Shown in pieces: positions 8,319 to 16,817 of a stretch of 64,000 bases of DNA (within the stretch, counting starts at the first letter, position 1; each line of letters begins with the position of its first letter). The notes below the pieces were generated by a model. It saw only the letters and a list, made by a program, of their open reading frames with translations, was not told the origin of the DNA and ran no database searches. The position numbers and the translations under genes were made by a program. The DNA comes from Streptacidiphilus sp041262165 (GTDB lineage: Bacteria; Actinomycetota; Actinomycetes; Streptomycetales; Streptomycetaceae), in assembly GCF_041262165.1 (NCBI RefSeq), contig NZ_JBGCBY010000005.1, forward strand, positions 186,001-250,000, read 5' to 3'.

Positions 8319-9041
8319 TTACCGCCTCGGCTCAGGCCGCTCCCGCCCCTGTCCTCGGAGCTCTCGGGAGTTCTGCATCCGGTAGCAGAGCTCCGGGCGC
8401 CCGACGCTGCCGTAGCGGGGTTCGCGCAGCGCCTCTCCTCGTTCCACCAGATGTTCCAGGTAGCGGCGGGCGGTGACCCGGGAGACTCCCGACTCGGCAG
8501 CGACGAGGCTCGCGGAGACTCCTGAATCGGCAGCGCTCAGCACGTCCCGGACGGTAGCCAGGGTCTCCTCGCTCATCCCCTTCGGGAGTCCCGGCGAGCT
8601 AGGGGCGCGGAGGTTCGCCAGGGCGCGGTCCACTTCCTCCTGTCCCCGGGCGTCGCCGGACCCGGTCACCGACTCCTGGAACCGGGCGTAGCGCTCCAGC
8701 TTGTCGCGCAGGGCGGCGAAGGCGAATGGCTTCAGCAGGTACTGCACCACGCCCACCGAGACGGCCGACCGGACCATCGCCAGGTCGCGTACGGCCGTCA
8801 CCGCGATCACGTCGGCCTGATGGCCCGCGGCGCGCATCCGGCGGACGATCTGCAGTCCGTGTGCGTCGGGCAGGGTGAGGTCGAGCAGCACCAGGTCCAC
8901 CGGGTGCCGGTCCAGGAACCGCACCGCCTCGGCGGCCGAACGCGCGGAGCCGGCCACGGTGAACCCGGGGACCCGCTCGACGTACTGGCGGTGGGCGTCG
9001 GCGGCGATCGGGTCGTCCTCGACGATCAGCACGGCGATCAC
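8319..9041 (-). CDS. CitB/DcuR-family response regulator
   Basis: 240 aa. Receiver domain 1-120 with Asp9/Asp10, phospho-acceptor Asp54 (LVLLDLTLPD), Thr82 and Lys104 (YLLKPF), followed by a helix-turn-helix region near 165-225 (SASLVAAESGVSRVTARRYL). This build is typical of regulators paired with CitA/DcuS kinases that sense extracellular C4-dicarboxylates or citrate. The GTG start overlaps the kinase stop as GTGA (9041-9038), so translation is coupled. The likely target is the divergent DctA-type carrier beyond the kinase gene. The C-terminus is Arg-rich (RGQGRERPEPRR). Confidence 0.9.
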   Translation of the reverse strand: MIAVLIVEDDPIAADAHRQYVERVPGFTVAGSARSAAEAVRFLDRHPVDLVLLDLTLPDAHGLQIVRRMRAAGHQADVIAVTAVRDLAMVRSAVSVGVVQYLLKPFAFAALRDKLERYARFQESVTGSGDARGQEEVDRALANLRAPSSPGLPKGMSEETLATVRDVLSAADSGVSASLVAAESGVSRVTARRYLEHLVERGEALREPRYGSVGRPELCYRMQNSRELRGQGRERPEPRR

Positions 9042-10807
9042 CGGGCAGCCACCGTCCGGCCGACAGCGGCAGCCTGCGGCGCAGCGGCACCGGTGGCGGA
9101 CCCGACGGTGGCGGACCCGGCGTTGGCGGCGACGGCGTTGGCGGCGACCGGCAGCCGCACGGTGAACACCGCGCCGTCCTCGCGTCCCACCTCCACCGTC
9201 CCGCCGTGCCTGCGTACCACCTGTCCGACCAGGGCCAGCCCCAGCCCGCGTCCCGACGTCCCGTCAGTCGACGTCCCCTGCGACGACTTCGTGGACCACC
9301 CGCGCCGGAACACGTCGGCCACCACCGCGGGGTCGACCCCCGGGCCGGTATCCGACACCCGGAGCAGCAGGCAGCCGTTCTCCTGGCAGGCCAGCACGGT
9401 GACGGCGGGCGGCCCGACGTGCTCCGCCGCACCCTCGATCGCCGCGTCGATGGCATTGTCGACCAGGTTGCCGAGGACGGTCACCAGCTCACGCGCCGTC
9501 AGCTGCTCGGGCAGCGCACTGTCGTCGACCCTGCTGCCGGGAGCCATCCGCAGCTCCACTCCGCGTTCGGCGGCCTGCGCGGCCTTGCCCAGCAGGAGCG
9601 CCGCCAGCACGGGCTCGGTGACCGTGCCCATCACCTGGTCGGTCAGTTGCTGGGCCGCCTCCAACTCGGCCGTGGCGAAGTCGATCGCGGCCTCGCCGCG
9701 GCCCAGTTCGATCAGCGAGACCACGGCGTGCAGCCGGTTGGCGGCCTCGTGCGCCTGGGAGCGCAGGGCCTCCGCGAAGCCGCGTACCGAGTCCAACTCG
9801 CCGCTCAGCTCCTGCAGCTCGGTGTGGTCCCGGAGGGTGACCACGGTGCCGAGGCTGCGCGGACCGTGGGTCACTGGGGAGCGGCTGACCACCACCACAC
9901 GCTCGGGCGCCAGGTGCAGTTGGTCCACGCACGGCCCGTCGTCGAGCAGCGCGGCGGTCAGGCGCAGCGGCAGCCCCAGCTCTGCGAGAGCCCTCCCCTC
10001 GGCATCCCCGGGCAGCCCGAGCAACGTCCTGGCGCCGTCGTTGCAGAGCAGGATCCTGCCCTGGGCGTCCAGCAGCAGCAGTCCCTCCCGCACGGCGTGC
10101 AGCGTGGCCTCGTGGAAGTCGTACATCCGGTTGAGCTCGGCCGCGCCCATCCCCCGGGTGTGCCGCCGCAGCCGGGCGTTGATCAGGTACGTCGCGGTGC
10201 CGCTGACGGCGAGCGCCGCCGCGGCCACGAGCAGCAGGGCCCACAGCGAGTGCTGCGCCAGGGCGTCTATGGTGCCGACCTCGATGCCGACGCTGACCAG
10301 CCCGGTCACGGTGTGTCCGTCGCTCCCGAAGACGGGCGCGACCGCGCGCACCGAGGGACCGAGCGTGCCCGTGTAGGTCTCCGTGAAGGTGTGCCCGGCC
10401 AGGGCCGTGGCCGTGTGGCCGAGGAAACGGCCCCCTATCTGGCTGGGGTCGGGGTGGGTGAAGCGGACCCCCTGCGGGCTCATGATCGTCACAAAGGCGA
10501 CCCCGGTGTCCCGGGTCACCCGCTGCGCGAACGGTTCGAGGACGGTGCTCGGGTCCGGGGCGCCGACCTGCTGGCGCACCAGCGGAGTGTCGGCGATGGT
10601 CTCCGCCTGGGCGGTGACCTGTCGGCGGGCCTGCGCCTCCGCGTTCCCGACCGAGCCGAACCAGCTCAGCAGCGCCCCCGCCAGCACCAGCGCGACCACC
10701 AGGGCGACCTGCATCAGGAAGAGCCGCCCGGCGAGGCTGCGCGGCAGCGGAACGCCGGCCCGGAGGCTCGGGCGGCGGCGCCTGCGTTGCGCGGGGACTG
10801 GAACCAT
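9038..10807 (-). CDS. CitA/DcuS-family sensor histidine kinase
   Basis: 589 aa. N-terminal basic stretch, TM1 (about 30-52), an extracytoplasmic ligand-sensing PAS-like domain (53-195, including VAFVTIMSPQGVRFTHPDP as in citrate/fumarate sensors), TM2 (about 200-220), a cytoplasmic PAS (240-330), a DHp segment with SQAHEAANRLHAVVSLIELG (the H-E-x-x-N-x-x-H pattern of this family), and a C-terminal ATPase with NLVDNAIDAA, DTGPGV and GRGLGLALV. The tail is an A/N/S/T-G-rich repeat. ATG at 10807 chosen (MVPVPAQRRRRR precedes TM1); further upstream codons run into the divergent promoter. Probable signal: C4-dicarboxylates. Confidence 0.9.
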   Translation of the reverse strand: MVPVPAQRRRRRPSLRAGVPLPRSLAGRLFLMQVALVVALVLAGALLSWFGSVGNAEAQARRQVTAQAETIADTPLVRQQVGAPDPSTVLEPFAQRVTRDTGVAFVTIMSPQGVRFTHPDPSQIGGRFLGHTATALAGHTFTETYTGTLGPSVRAVAPVFGSDGHTVTGLVSVGIEVGTIDALAQHSLWALLLVAAAALAVSGTATYLINARLRRHTRGMGAAELNRMYDFHEATLHAVREGLLLLDAQGRILLCNDGARTLLGLPGDAEGRALAELGLPLRLTAALLDDGPCVDQLHLAPERVVVVSRSPVTHGPRSLGTVVTLRDHTELQELSGELDSVRGFAEALRSQAHEAANRLHAVVSLIELGRGEAAIDFATAELEAAQQLTDQVMGTVTEPVLAALLLGKAAQAAERGVELRMAPGSRVDDSALPEQLTARELVTVLGNLVDNAIDAAIEGAAEHVGPPAVTVLACQENGCLLLRVSDTGPGVDPAVVADVFRRGWSTKSSQGTSTDGTSGRGLGLALVGQVVRRHGGTVEVGREDGAVFTVRLPVAANAVAANAGSATVGSATGAAAPQAAAVGRTVAAR

Positions 10808-10977
10808 GCGGACCAGTGTCACCGGCCGGGTGGCTCCAGGGGAGCGCGCGGGAAGAGTAACGCCGATTCGGTATCGGATCGTGGCGAACTCAATGAACAC
10901 AAGAGTGACCTCCGACACAGCCTGGCGGATAGTCGGCGCACCGGGCAAGGAAGCCCGCCCCCACCCCAGGAGTCCCC
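10808..10977. promoter_or_regulatory. Divergent promoter region, sensor kinase / DctA-like carrier
   Basis: 170 bp between the divergent starts of the kinase and the carrier. By analogy with CitAB/DcuSR systems, the phosphorylated regulator would bind here. I see a locally less GC-rich patch (about 10860-10915) but no clear operator dyad, so the binding site is inferred from context only. Confidence 0.45.
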
Positions 10978-12450
10978 ATGTCCAGCTTCGTTGGGAACAC
11001 CAACGCGAACACCGGCGCACCCGGACCGCATGCCCCGGAACCGGCTGCGGCCGGCCGTCGGGAGCGTACCCACTTCCTCTACCTGGCCGTGCTGGTCGCC
11101 GTCGTGGCCGGTATCACCGTCGGTCTCACCGCCCCCGGATTCGCCGTCCAGCTCAAGCCGCTGGGCACCGGGTTCGTCTCGCTGATCAAGATGATGATCG
11201 CTCCGGTGATCTTCTGCACGATCGTGCTGGGCGTCGGCTCGGTCGCCAGCGCCGCCAAGGTCGGCAAGGTCGGTGGCCTCGCCCTCGGCTACTTCCTGGT
11301 CATGTCGACCTTCGCGCTCGCGATCGGCCTGGTCGTCGGCAACCTGCTGCACCCGGGCGCGGGACTGCACCTCAGTGCCGCGGTTCGGCATGCCGGCCAC
11401 GCCCAGGCGGTGGCCGGCGGAGCCACCGGCGCGTGGGAGTTCGTGCTCGGCGTCATCCCGACCTCGCTGCTGAGCGCGCTGACCGCGGGCTCCGTCCTGC
11501 AGACGCTGCTGGTGGCCCTGCTCGTGGGGTTCGCCCTGCAGGCCATGGGCACGTCAGGCGAGCCGGTGCTGCGCGGCATCGGACACCTGCAGAAGCTGGT
11601 CTTCCGCATCCTCTCGATGATCATGTGGCTGGCTCCGGTGGGCGCATTCGGTGCGATGGCCGCCGTCGCCGGTGCCGGGGGAGCCGCAGCGCTCAAGAGC
11701 CTGGCCGTCCTCATGATCGGCTTCTATGTCACCTGCCTGATCTTCGTACTGGGCGTGTTGGGCGCGGTGCTCTGGTTCACGGCCCGGATCAGCATCTTCT
11801 CGCTGCTGCGCTACCTCGGCCGGGAGTTCCTGCTGATCCTGTCCACCTCTTCGTCCGAGTCGGCGCTGCCGCGGCTCGTCGCCAAGATGGAGCACCTGGG
11901 CGTGAGCCGCTCCGTCGTCGGCATCACCGTCCCCACCGGCTACTCCTTCAACCTCGACGGCACGGCCATCTACCTCACCATGGCCACGCTGTTCATCGCC
12001 CAGGCCATGGGTCAGCCGCTGGCGATCGGTTCGCAGATCTCGCTGCTGCTCTTCATGATCCTCGCCTCCAAGGGGGCGGCCGGGGTCACCGGCGCCGGGC
12101 TCGCGACGCTGGCCGGTGGCCTCCAGTCGCACCAGCCGGCCCTGGTCGACGGTGTCGGCCTGATCGTCGGCGTGGACCGCTTCATGTCGGAGGCGCGGGC
12201 GCTGACCAACTTCGCCGGCAACGCCGTCGCCACGGTGGTCATCGGCAGCTGGACCAAGGAGTTCGACCGCGAGCGGGCCACCCGGGTGTTCGCGGGCGGG
12301 CTCCCGTTCGACGAGAGCGGGCTCGCGCTCGACGGTGCGGAGACGGACGCGGACGCCGGTGCTGAGGCCGGTGCTGACGCCGGGGTCGACGACGCAGGCA
12401 CGACCGGCGTCCCGGTCCCGGTCCCGGCCCAGCGTCCGGTGTCCGCCTGA
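10978..12450 (+). CDS. dctA: DctA-type C4-dicarboxylate:cation symporter
   Basis: SLC1/DAACS family carrier (C4-dicarboxylates such as succinate, fumarate and malate), 490 aa. The hallmark sequences are present: FVSLIKMMIAPVIFCTIVLG, the serine-rich re-entrant loop TSSSESALPRLV (about residue 295), VPTGYSFNLDGTAIYLTMA (NLDGT signature) and MSEARALTNFAGNAVATVVI (about residue 400). About 8 TM segments. The C-terminal 50 residues form an acidic Ala/Asp/Gly repeat (DADAGAEAGADAGVDDAG), probably a disordered cytoplasmic tail. Divergent from the CitA-like kinase, which suggests inducible uptake. Ends 19 bp from the convergent cobU gene. Confidence 0.92.
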   Translation: MSSFVGNTNANTGAPGPHAPEPAAAGRRERTHFLYLAVLVAVVAGITVGLTAPGFAVQLKPLGTGFVSLIKMMIAPVIFCTIVLGVGSVASAAKVGKVGGLALGYFLVMSTFALAIGLVVGNLLHPGAGLHLSAAVRHAGHAQAVAGGATGAWEFVLGVIPTSLLSALTAGSVLQTLLVALLVGFALQAMGTSGEPVLRGIGHLQKLVFRILSMIMWLAPVGAFGAMAAVAGAGGAAALKSLAVLMIGFYVTCLIFVLGVLGAVLWFTARISIFSLLRYLGREFLLILSTSSSESALPRLVAKMEHLGVSRSVVGITVPTGYSFNLDGTAIYLTMATLFIAQAMGQPLAIGSQISLLLFMILASKGAAGVTGAGLATLAGGLQSHQPALVDGVGLIVGVDRFMSEARALTNFAGNAVATVVIGSWTKEFDRERATRVFAGGLPFDESGLALDGAETDADAGAEAGADAGVDDAGTTGVPVPVPAQRPVSA

Positions 12451-12469
12451 GCCGCTCCCCGGCAGCGGG

Positions 12470-13114
12470 TCAGTTCCGCCGCAGCGGCAGGACCTGACCC
12501 GCCACCACCAGCAGCACCTCGTCCGACGCGGCGGCCACGGCGGCGTTCAACCGCCCCAACTCGTCCCGGAAACGGCGCCCCGACGCCGTCGCCGGGACGA
12601 CGCCGCTGCCGACCTCGTTGCTGACGGCGACCACGCGGCGGGGTGTCTCCCGCCAGGCCGTCACCAGCGCGCCAGTACGGGCCCGCAGCCGCTGCTCGCC
12701 CCGGACGGTCCAGGCGTCGTCGTCCCAGGCGTCGCACTCGTCCATGGCCGTGGTCAGCCACAGCGCCAGGCAGTCGATCAGGATCGGGCCGCCGTCCCGC
12801 TCCGCCAGCAGCGGTTCCAGCTCGCAGGTCTCGGCCGTGCGCCAGGACGAGGGCCGCCGTTCGCGGTGCAGCGAGACCCGCCGGGCCCAGTCCTCGTCGC
12901 CGTCGCGGGTGCCGCCGGTGGCGACGTAGAGCACGCCCTGATCTCCCGTCAGCACTTCCTCCGCCATCATCCGTTCGGCGATCACGGACTTGCCGGAACG
13001 GGCGCCGCCGAGGACGAGGGTGCAGCGGGACGGCCGCGCCCTGCGTCCGAACTCGACGCCGAGGCGACGGGTGCCGGTGGGGGACAGTTCCGAGAAGATC
13101 CGCATGGGCGTCAT
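12470..13114 (-). CDS. cobU: Adenosylcobinamide kinase / guanylyltransferase
   Basis: Bifunctional enzyme that phosphorylates adenosylcobinamide and transfers GMP to it, giving adenosylcobinamide-GDP, the substrate of CobS; 214 aa. The P-loop is GGARSGKS (about residues 36-43). The GMP-accepting histidine is in LHRERRPSSWRTAE, and further family segments are ILIDCLALWLTT and AVSNEVGSGVVP. The first ~30 residues are an N-terminal extension before the P-loop strand. ATG at 13114 (MTPMRIF) or the in-frame ATG at 13105 are both possible. It belongs to the same pathway as cobT/cobS, but the dicarboxylate module separates it from them by about 4 kb. Confidence 0.93.
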   Translation of the reverse strand: MTPMRIFSELSPTGTRRLGVEFGRRARPSRCTLVLGGARSGKSVIAERMMAEEVLTGDQGVLYVATGGTRDGDEDWARRVSLHRERRPSSWRTAETCELEPLLAERDGGPILIDCLALWLTTAMDECDAWDDDAWTVRGEQRLRARTGALVTAWRETPRRVVAVSNEVGSGVVPATASGRRFRDELGRLNAAVAAASDEVLLVVAGQVLPLRRN

Positions 13115-13210
13115 TCTGGATCAACGCGGCATAAAAGTCTGATTTGGTGAGTTGTTATCTTCCTGAGACCTTTGGGGGAGGAGCCGCCGGGGCCAGGAAT
13201 GGGGATCACG

Positions 13211-13645
13211 ATGAATGCCGTCAGCCGTCAGCGCCGTACCAACGCCCGCAGGATCGCCGAGGCCACTGCTGCCGTGCGGACCCCCGCGGGTGTCGGCCCG
13301 AAGGCCGCCGTCGCCTCGCTGCCCGTCGGCTGGTTGCCCCTCGCCGCCCAGGACCGCGCGGACGCGGTCTCGGGCACACCCGCCACCATCGACCTGCTGG
13401 GCGCGGACCAGCCCGCCGAACACTCCCTGGTCGCGCTGACGGCGTCTCCCGCGCACGGGCGGGCCGTCCTCAACGACGACGCCACCGCCACCTACACCTC
13501 GGTCCCCGGTTTCACCGGCGGCGACTCCTTCTCCTACCGCTACACCGACGAACGCGGCCGCGCCGCACGGGTCACCGTGGCTGTCAGCGTCTCCCGGGGT
13601 GGCGGACCCACGAGCGCCTACGCCGGGCTGGCGTACGCGGCCTGA
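13211..13645 (+). CDS. Small protein with a tandem-95 type Ig-like domain
   Basis: 144 aa. Residues about 55-132 look like a bacterial Ig-like repeat of the tandem-95/cadherin-like class, with A-T-I-D-L-L-G-A-D, SPAHGRAVLNDDATATYTSV and PGFTGGDSFSYRYTD followed by V-T-V-A-V-S-V. Such repeats usually occur in large adhesins; here there is one copy. No clear signal peptide: the N-terminus is Arg-rich (MNAVSRQRRTNARRIAEATA), so the location is uncertain. I chose ATG 13211 with a purine-rich site before it; ATG 13199 and TTG 13172 are alternatives. Role unknown. Confidence 0.7.
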   Translation: MNAVSRQRRTNARRIAEATAAVRTPAGVGPKAAVASLPVGWLPLAAQDRADAVSGTPATIDLLGADQPAEHSLVALTASPAHGRAVLNDDATATYTSVPGFTGGDSFSYRYTDERGRAARVTVAVSVSRGGGPTSAYAGLAYAA

Positions 13646-13697
13646 GGAACTGGGTAACCTTCGCTGGGATGGACCCGGCGGTGGAAGGAGCCCCAGC

Positions 13698-13907
13698 ATG
13701 GTGTGGACGTGGCGTTTCGAGAAGGCGGACGGCTCCACGGTCGCCGCGCCGAACGGGACGGAGGAGTTCCCCACCCAGGGCGACGCCGAATCCTGGATCG
13801 GCGAGACCTGGAAGGACCTGGTGGGGGACGGCATCGACCAGGCCGTGCTGCTGGAGGACGGCGAGAAGATCTACGGGCCGATGAGCCTGCACCCGAGCGA
13901 GTCCTAG
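13698..13907 (+). CDS. Conserved 69-residue protein of unknown function
   Basis: Begins MVWTWRFEKADGSTVAAP and ends with GPMSLHPSES. It is rich in W, E, D and G, with no membrane segment or signal. AAGGAG lies 7 bases before the ATG, a strong translation site. Small actinobacterial proteins of this type (W-x-W-R-F-E-x-A-D-G and P-T-Q-G-D-A-E-S-W) are commonly annotated only as hypothetical. It ends 62 bp before a bidirectional hairpin. Function not recognised. Confidence 0.75.
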   Translation: MVWTWRFEKADGSTVAAPNGTEEFPTQGDAESWIGETWKDLVGDGIDQAVLLEDGEKIYGPMSLHPSES

Positions 13908-13969
13908 CGGTATCGGCAGTCGCAGCGGTACCGGCGGTAGTAGCCGCAGTTCTGGCCGCGTCACGGCGA

Positions 13970-14001
13970 AGCGGGCGCCCCCTGGTGAGGGAGCGCCCGC
14001 T
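13970..14001. terminator. Bidirectional hairpin between convergent genes
   Basis: Arms AGCGGGCGC / GCGCCCGCT, extended by a near-perfect CCCCT/AGGG inner stem around a short loop. It lies between the 69-residue gene (plus strand) and the aldo/keto reductase (minus strand), where a shared terminator is expected. Confidence 0.75.
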
Positions 14002-14009
14002 CGGTCGTG

Positions 14010-15014
14010 TCAGGGGCGGGTCTTCGGCGCGTTCTCCGCTGTCTTCTCCGGGTCGAACTCGGCGACAGGGGCGAGGATCTCGTCCATCCGCTTCAGCAGT
14101 GCCCGGTCCAGCTTCACACCGGCCGCCTTGACGTTCTCGGAGACCTGCTCGGGGCGGGAGGCCCCGATGATCGCCGCCGAGACGTTGTGGTTCTGCAGCA
14201 CCCAGGCCACCGCGAGTTGGGCGAGGCTCAGCCCGGCCTCTTCCGCGAGCGGCTTCAGCTGCTGCACCCGCTCCAGCACGTCGTCGCGCAGGAAGCGGCC
14301 GACGAAGTTGGCGCCGCCCTTCTCGTCCGTGGCGCGCGTGCCCGCCGGGAGCGGTGCGCCGGGCAGGTACTTGCCGGTCAGCACGCCCTGGGCGATGGGG
14401 GACCAGACGATCTGGCCGATGCCCAGTTCCTCGGAGGTCGGCACGACCTCGGCCTCGATGACCCGCCACAGCGCGGAGTACTGCGGCTGGTTGGAGATCA
14501 ACGGGATCTTCAGCTCGTGCGCCAGCGCGTGTCCGTTGCGGATCTGCTCGGCGGTCCACTCGGACACGCCGATGTAGAGCGCCTTGCCGGAGCGCACCAC
14601 GTCGGCGAACGCCGTCATGGTCTCCTCCAGCGGAGTGGAGGGGTCGTAGCGGTGGGCCTGGTAGAGGTCGACGTAGTCGGTCTGCAGCCGGCGCAAGGAG
14701 TTGTCGATCGACTCCATGATGTGCTTGCGGCCGAGTCCACGGTCGTTGCGGCCAGGGCCGGTCGGCCAGAAGACCTTGGTGAAGATCTCCAGGCCCTCGC
14801 GCCGCTCGCCCTTGAGCGCGCGGCCCATGACGGCCTCGGCGCGGGTCTCGGCGTAGACGTCCGCCGTGTCGAAGGTGGTGATACCGGCGTCCAGGGCGGC
14901 ACGGACGCACGCGGTCGCGGCGTCCTCCTCCACCTGGGAGCCGTGGGTGAGCCAGTTGCCGTAGGCGATCTCACTGATGATCAGGCCGCTGCGGCCCAGA
15001 TGACGAAACTCCAT
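14010..15014 (-). CDS. Aldo/keto reductase (voltage-gated K+ channel beta-subunit-like group)
   Basis: NAD(P)H-dependent oxidoreductase with a TIM-barrel fold, 334 aa. The catalytic tetrad is visible: Asp49 and Tyr54 (FDTADVYAE), Lys80 (EIFTKVFW) and His121 (LYQAHRYD). GLGRKHIMESIDNSLRRL matches the AKR family signature. The cofactor site near the C-terminus contains AAIIGASRPEQVSENVKA. Closest in style to YghZ/Kv-beta (AKR6/AKR14) proteins, which reduce aldehydes. The physiological substrate cannot be told from sequence. Ends in a charged tail. ATG at 15014; the methyltransferase gene ends 39 bp upstream on the same strand, so they may be co-transcribed. Confidence 0.88.
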   Translation of the reverse strand: MEFRHLGRSGLIISEIAYGNWLTHGSQVEEDAATACVRAALDAGITTFDTADVYAETRAEAVMGRALKGERREGLEIFTKVFWPTGPGRNDRGLGRKHIMESIDNSLRRLQTDYVDLYQAHRYDPSTPLEETMTAFADVVRSGKALYIGVSEWTAEQIRNGHALAHELKIPLISNQPQYSALWRVIEAEVVPTSEELGIGQIVWSPIAQGVLTGKYLPGAPLPAGTRATDEKGGANFVGRFLRDDVLERVQQLKPLAEEAGLSLAQLAVAWVLQNHNVSAAIIGASRPEQVSENVKAAGVKLDRALLKRMDEILAPVAEFDPEKTAENAPKTRP

Positions 15015-15053
15015 GCGGCCGACACTACGCCGAAGATCGCTGCGACCGCGAGG

Positions 15054-15962
15054 TCACCCCGCGTGCCCGCCGGGCCGGCCGCCGGGGCGGGTGCCCACCA
15101 GGTGCAGCAGGGCCGCCACGGCGCGGTACGGGTCGGTGCGTCCGGCCCGTTCCTCCGCGTCGAGCAGCTGCGCGAGCTGCCGCCCGTCCGCGGGCGGTGG
15201 GGCGTGGTCGGGAGCCTGGTCCGTGAACACCCGGACCCCGTACCAGCGGCGCAGCGGCACGTCGATCTCGGCGAGGGTGCGGGTCAGCGGTTCGAGCCGG
15301 TCCGCCCGGGTGGGCACGCCCAGCCGGTTCCCGTGCTCGTCGATTGGCCAAGACCGGTCCCCGGAGAACGCTTCGATCGCGCCCGCCCAGTCACCGCCGC
15401 AGCCCGGACGCATCGCCAGCGCGTCGCCGTTGCGGACGACGACGGACAGCATCCCGCCCGGGGCGAGCACCCGCGCCAGCGACGCGAGCATCGGCTCCGC
15501 CTCGGGCAGGTACATCAGCACGCCGTGGCACAGCACCACGTCGAAGGTGCCGGGGCCGAACCAGCGCCCGCAGTCACCGCCCTCGCCGGTCAGCAGGCTC
15601 ACCCGCTGCCGCACCTCGGGGGTCTCGGCGTTGAGTGCGGACTGGGCCGCGCCCAGCGTCGCCGGGTCCGGGTCCAGCCCGGTCACCAGGTGGCCGGCCC
15701 GGGCCAGCCGCAACGCCTGGGTGCCCTGGCCGCAGCCGACGTCCAGCACCCGCAGGCCGTGACCGACACCGAGGCTGTCGTCGCCCAGGCCGTCGCCACC
15801 GAAGTGCTCGACGATCTGCTCGGCGAGCTGCCGGGCGACCAGTTCCTGTCGAACGATGTTGCGTATCCCGCCGAGACCGGAAAGCCAGGCACCGGCGCCC
15901 GCGCCGAACGCGGACTGCCGCTGCTCGGGCAGCTGGCCCCGGTACGCGTACGTCTCGATCAG
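15054..15962 (-). CDS. SAM-dependent methyltransferase with an apparent CTG start
   Basis: Class I methyltransferase, 302 aa if read from CTG at 15962. SAM-binding motif I is VLDVGCGQGTQALRLA, the acidic end of strand 2 is GLDPD, and FDVVLCHGVLMYLPE is motif IV/V. The first ATG/GTG/TTG in frame is the GTG at 15749, inside motif I, so that start would cut off the SAM loop. Reading on upstream gives an uninterrupted, family-like N-terminus (IETYAYRGQLPEQRQSAFG ... GGIRNIVRQELVARQLAEQI) back to CTG. This CTG overlaps the DUF3043 stop (CTGA) and has GAGGG 8 bases upstream. The substrate is unknown; the fold resembles UbiE/Coq5-type small-molecule methyltransferases. Confidence 0.8.
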   Translation of the reverse strand: MIETYAYRGQLPEQRQSAFGAGAGAWLSGLGGIRNIVRQELVARQLAEQIVEHFGGDGLGDDSLGVGHGLRVLDVGCGQGTQALRLARAGHLVTGLDPDPATLGAAQSALNAETPEVRQRVSLLTGEGGDCGRWFGPGTFDVVLCHGVLMYLPEAEPMLASLARVLAPGGMLSVVVRNGDALAMRPGCGGDWAGAIEAFSGDRSWPIDEHGNRLGVPTRADRLEPLTRTLAEIDVPLRRWYGVRVFTDQAPDHAPPPADGRQLAQLLDAEERAGRTDPYRAVAALLHLVGTRPGGRPGGHAG

Positions 15963-16555
15963 GGCTTCTGCCCTCGCTTGACCTGGGGCTTCGGCAGGCG
16001 CAGCCGGCGCATCTGCAGGGTGCGCATCAGCGCGTAGGCCACCGCGCCCTTGGCGTTCTTGTCCGGGAAGCGCTGGGCCAGCTGCTTGCGCAGGCCGAAG
16101 GCCAGCACGAAGGAGTGGCCGACGATCAGGACGATGATCACGACCCAGAGCGTCAGCGACAGCAGTTGCAGTCCGGGGTTACGGAGCACGCTCAGCAGCA
16201 GGATGATCACGGCGAACGGCAGGAACCACTCGGCGGCGGTCATCCTGGAGTCGACGTAGTCGCGGGCGAACCGGCGCACCGGGCCCTTGTCACGTGGCGG
16301 CAGTGCCGACTCGTCGCCGCTCAGCAGAGCTGCGCGCTGGCGGTCGCGGGCGGAACGGTCCCGCGAACGGGCCTCCTTGGCGGCCTCCTTGCGGTCCTTG
16401 GGCACATAGGCGCGACCGCGGCGGTTGGCCTCGGCCTCACTGCGCTTGGGCGTGGGGCGGCCCTTCTTGGCCTCGGCGTCGGGGCGCTCGGGTGCGTCGG
16501 ACTTCTCGAGCGTGACGGCGTCGGCGGGGGCATCCTGGGAGCTTCGTCGGAACAC
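15959..16555 (-). CDS. DUF3043 membrane protein
   Basis: 198 aa. The first 100 residues are highly charged (KKGRPTPKRSEAEANRR, then a K/R/D/E-rich stretch), followed by two adjacent membrane helices (about 109-128, AEWFLPFAVIILLLSVL, and 133-155, SLTLWVVIIVLIVGHSFVL) and a basic tail ending KRGQKP. This is the DUF3043 pattern, found mainly in actinobacteria and of unknown function. GTG start at 16555. Its stop is overlapped by the downstream methyltransferase, implying coupled translation. Confidence 0.85.
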   Translation of the reverse strand: MFRRSSQDAPADAVTLEKSDAPERPDAEAKKGRPTPKRSEAEANRRGRAYVPKDRKEAAKEARSRDRSARDRQRAALLSGDESALPPRDKGPVRRFARDYVDSRMTAAEWFLPFAVIILLLSVLRNPGLQLLSLTLWVVIIVLIVGHSFVLAFGLRKQLAQRFPDKNAKGAVAYALMRTLQMRRLRLPKPQVKRGQKP

Positions 16556-16817
16556 AGGTAAAGACTACGTGGTCAGCAGGTGTATTCCCTAGCCCCGGCG
16601 GGCACGCTGCGGTTTCAGGGTGCCCCGGGTACCGGCTCCGGGGTGCGGTCCCTCGTGCGGTCGAGGCGACACCGGCCCGAATCCCTCGCACGGATGACGC
16701 AGCTGTCGCCGCGCTGTAGCACTCTTGTTGCAGGCAGGTGCGCTGCGGTGAACGCCCCGCGCCCCGTAGTCTTGGGTACGAGAACCGGCAGGCCGGAGAA
16801 GGGGGCGCGCGAGGCCC
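16556..16817. promoter_or_regulatory. Divergent promoter region, DUF3043 / pspA
   Basis: 262 bp between divergent starts. A less GC-rich segment sits near 16710-16740 (TAGCACTCTTGTTGCAGGC), and TAGTCTTGGGTACGAG (about 16768-16783) is the best candidate for a pspA promoter. Neither is a clean consensus. Confidence 0.4.

Noticed and set aside
8309..9041. Cobalamin riboswitch for the cob genes
   Set aside because: cobT follows the response regulator gene with only a 10-bp gap; no B12-box (GCCACTG-like) was seen here or in front of cobU.
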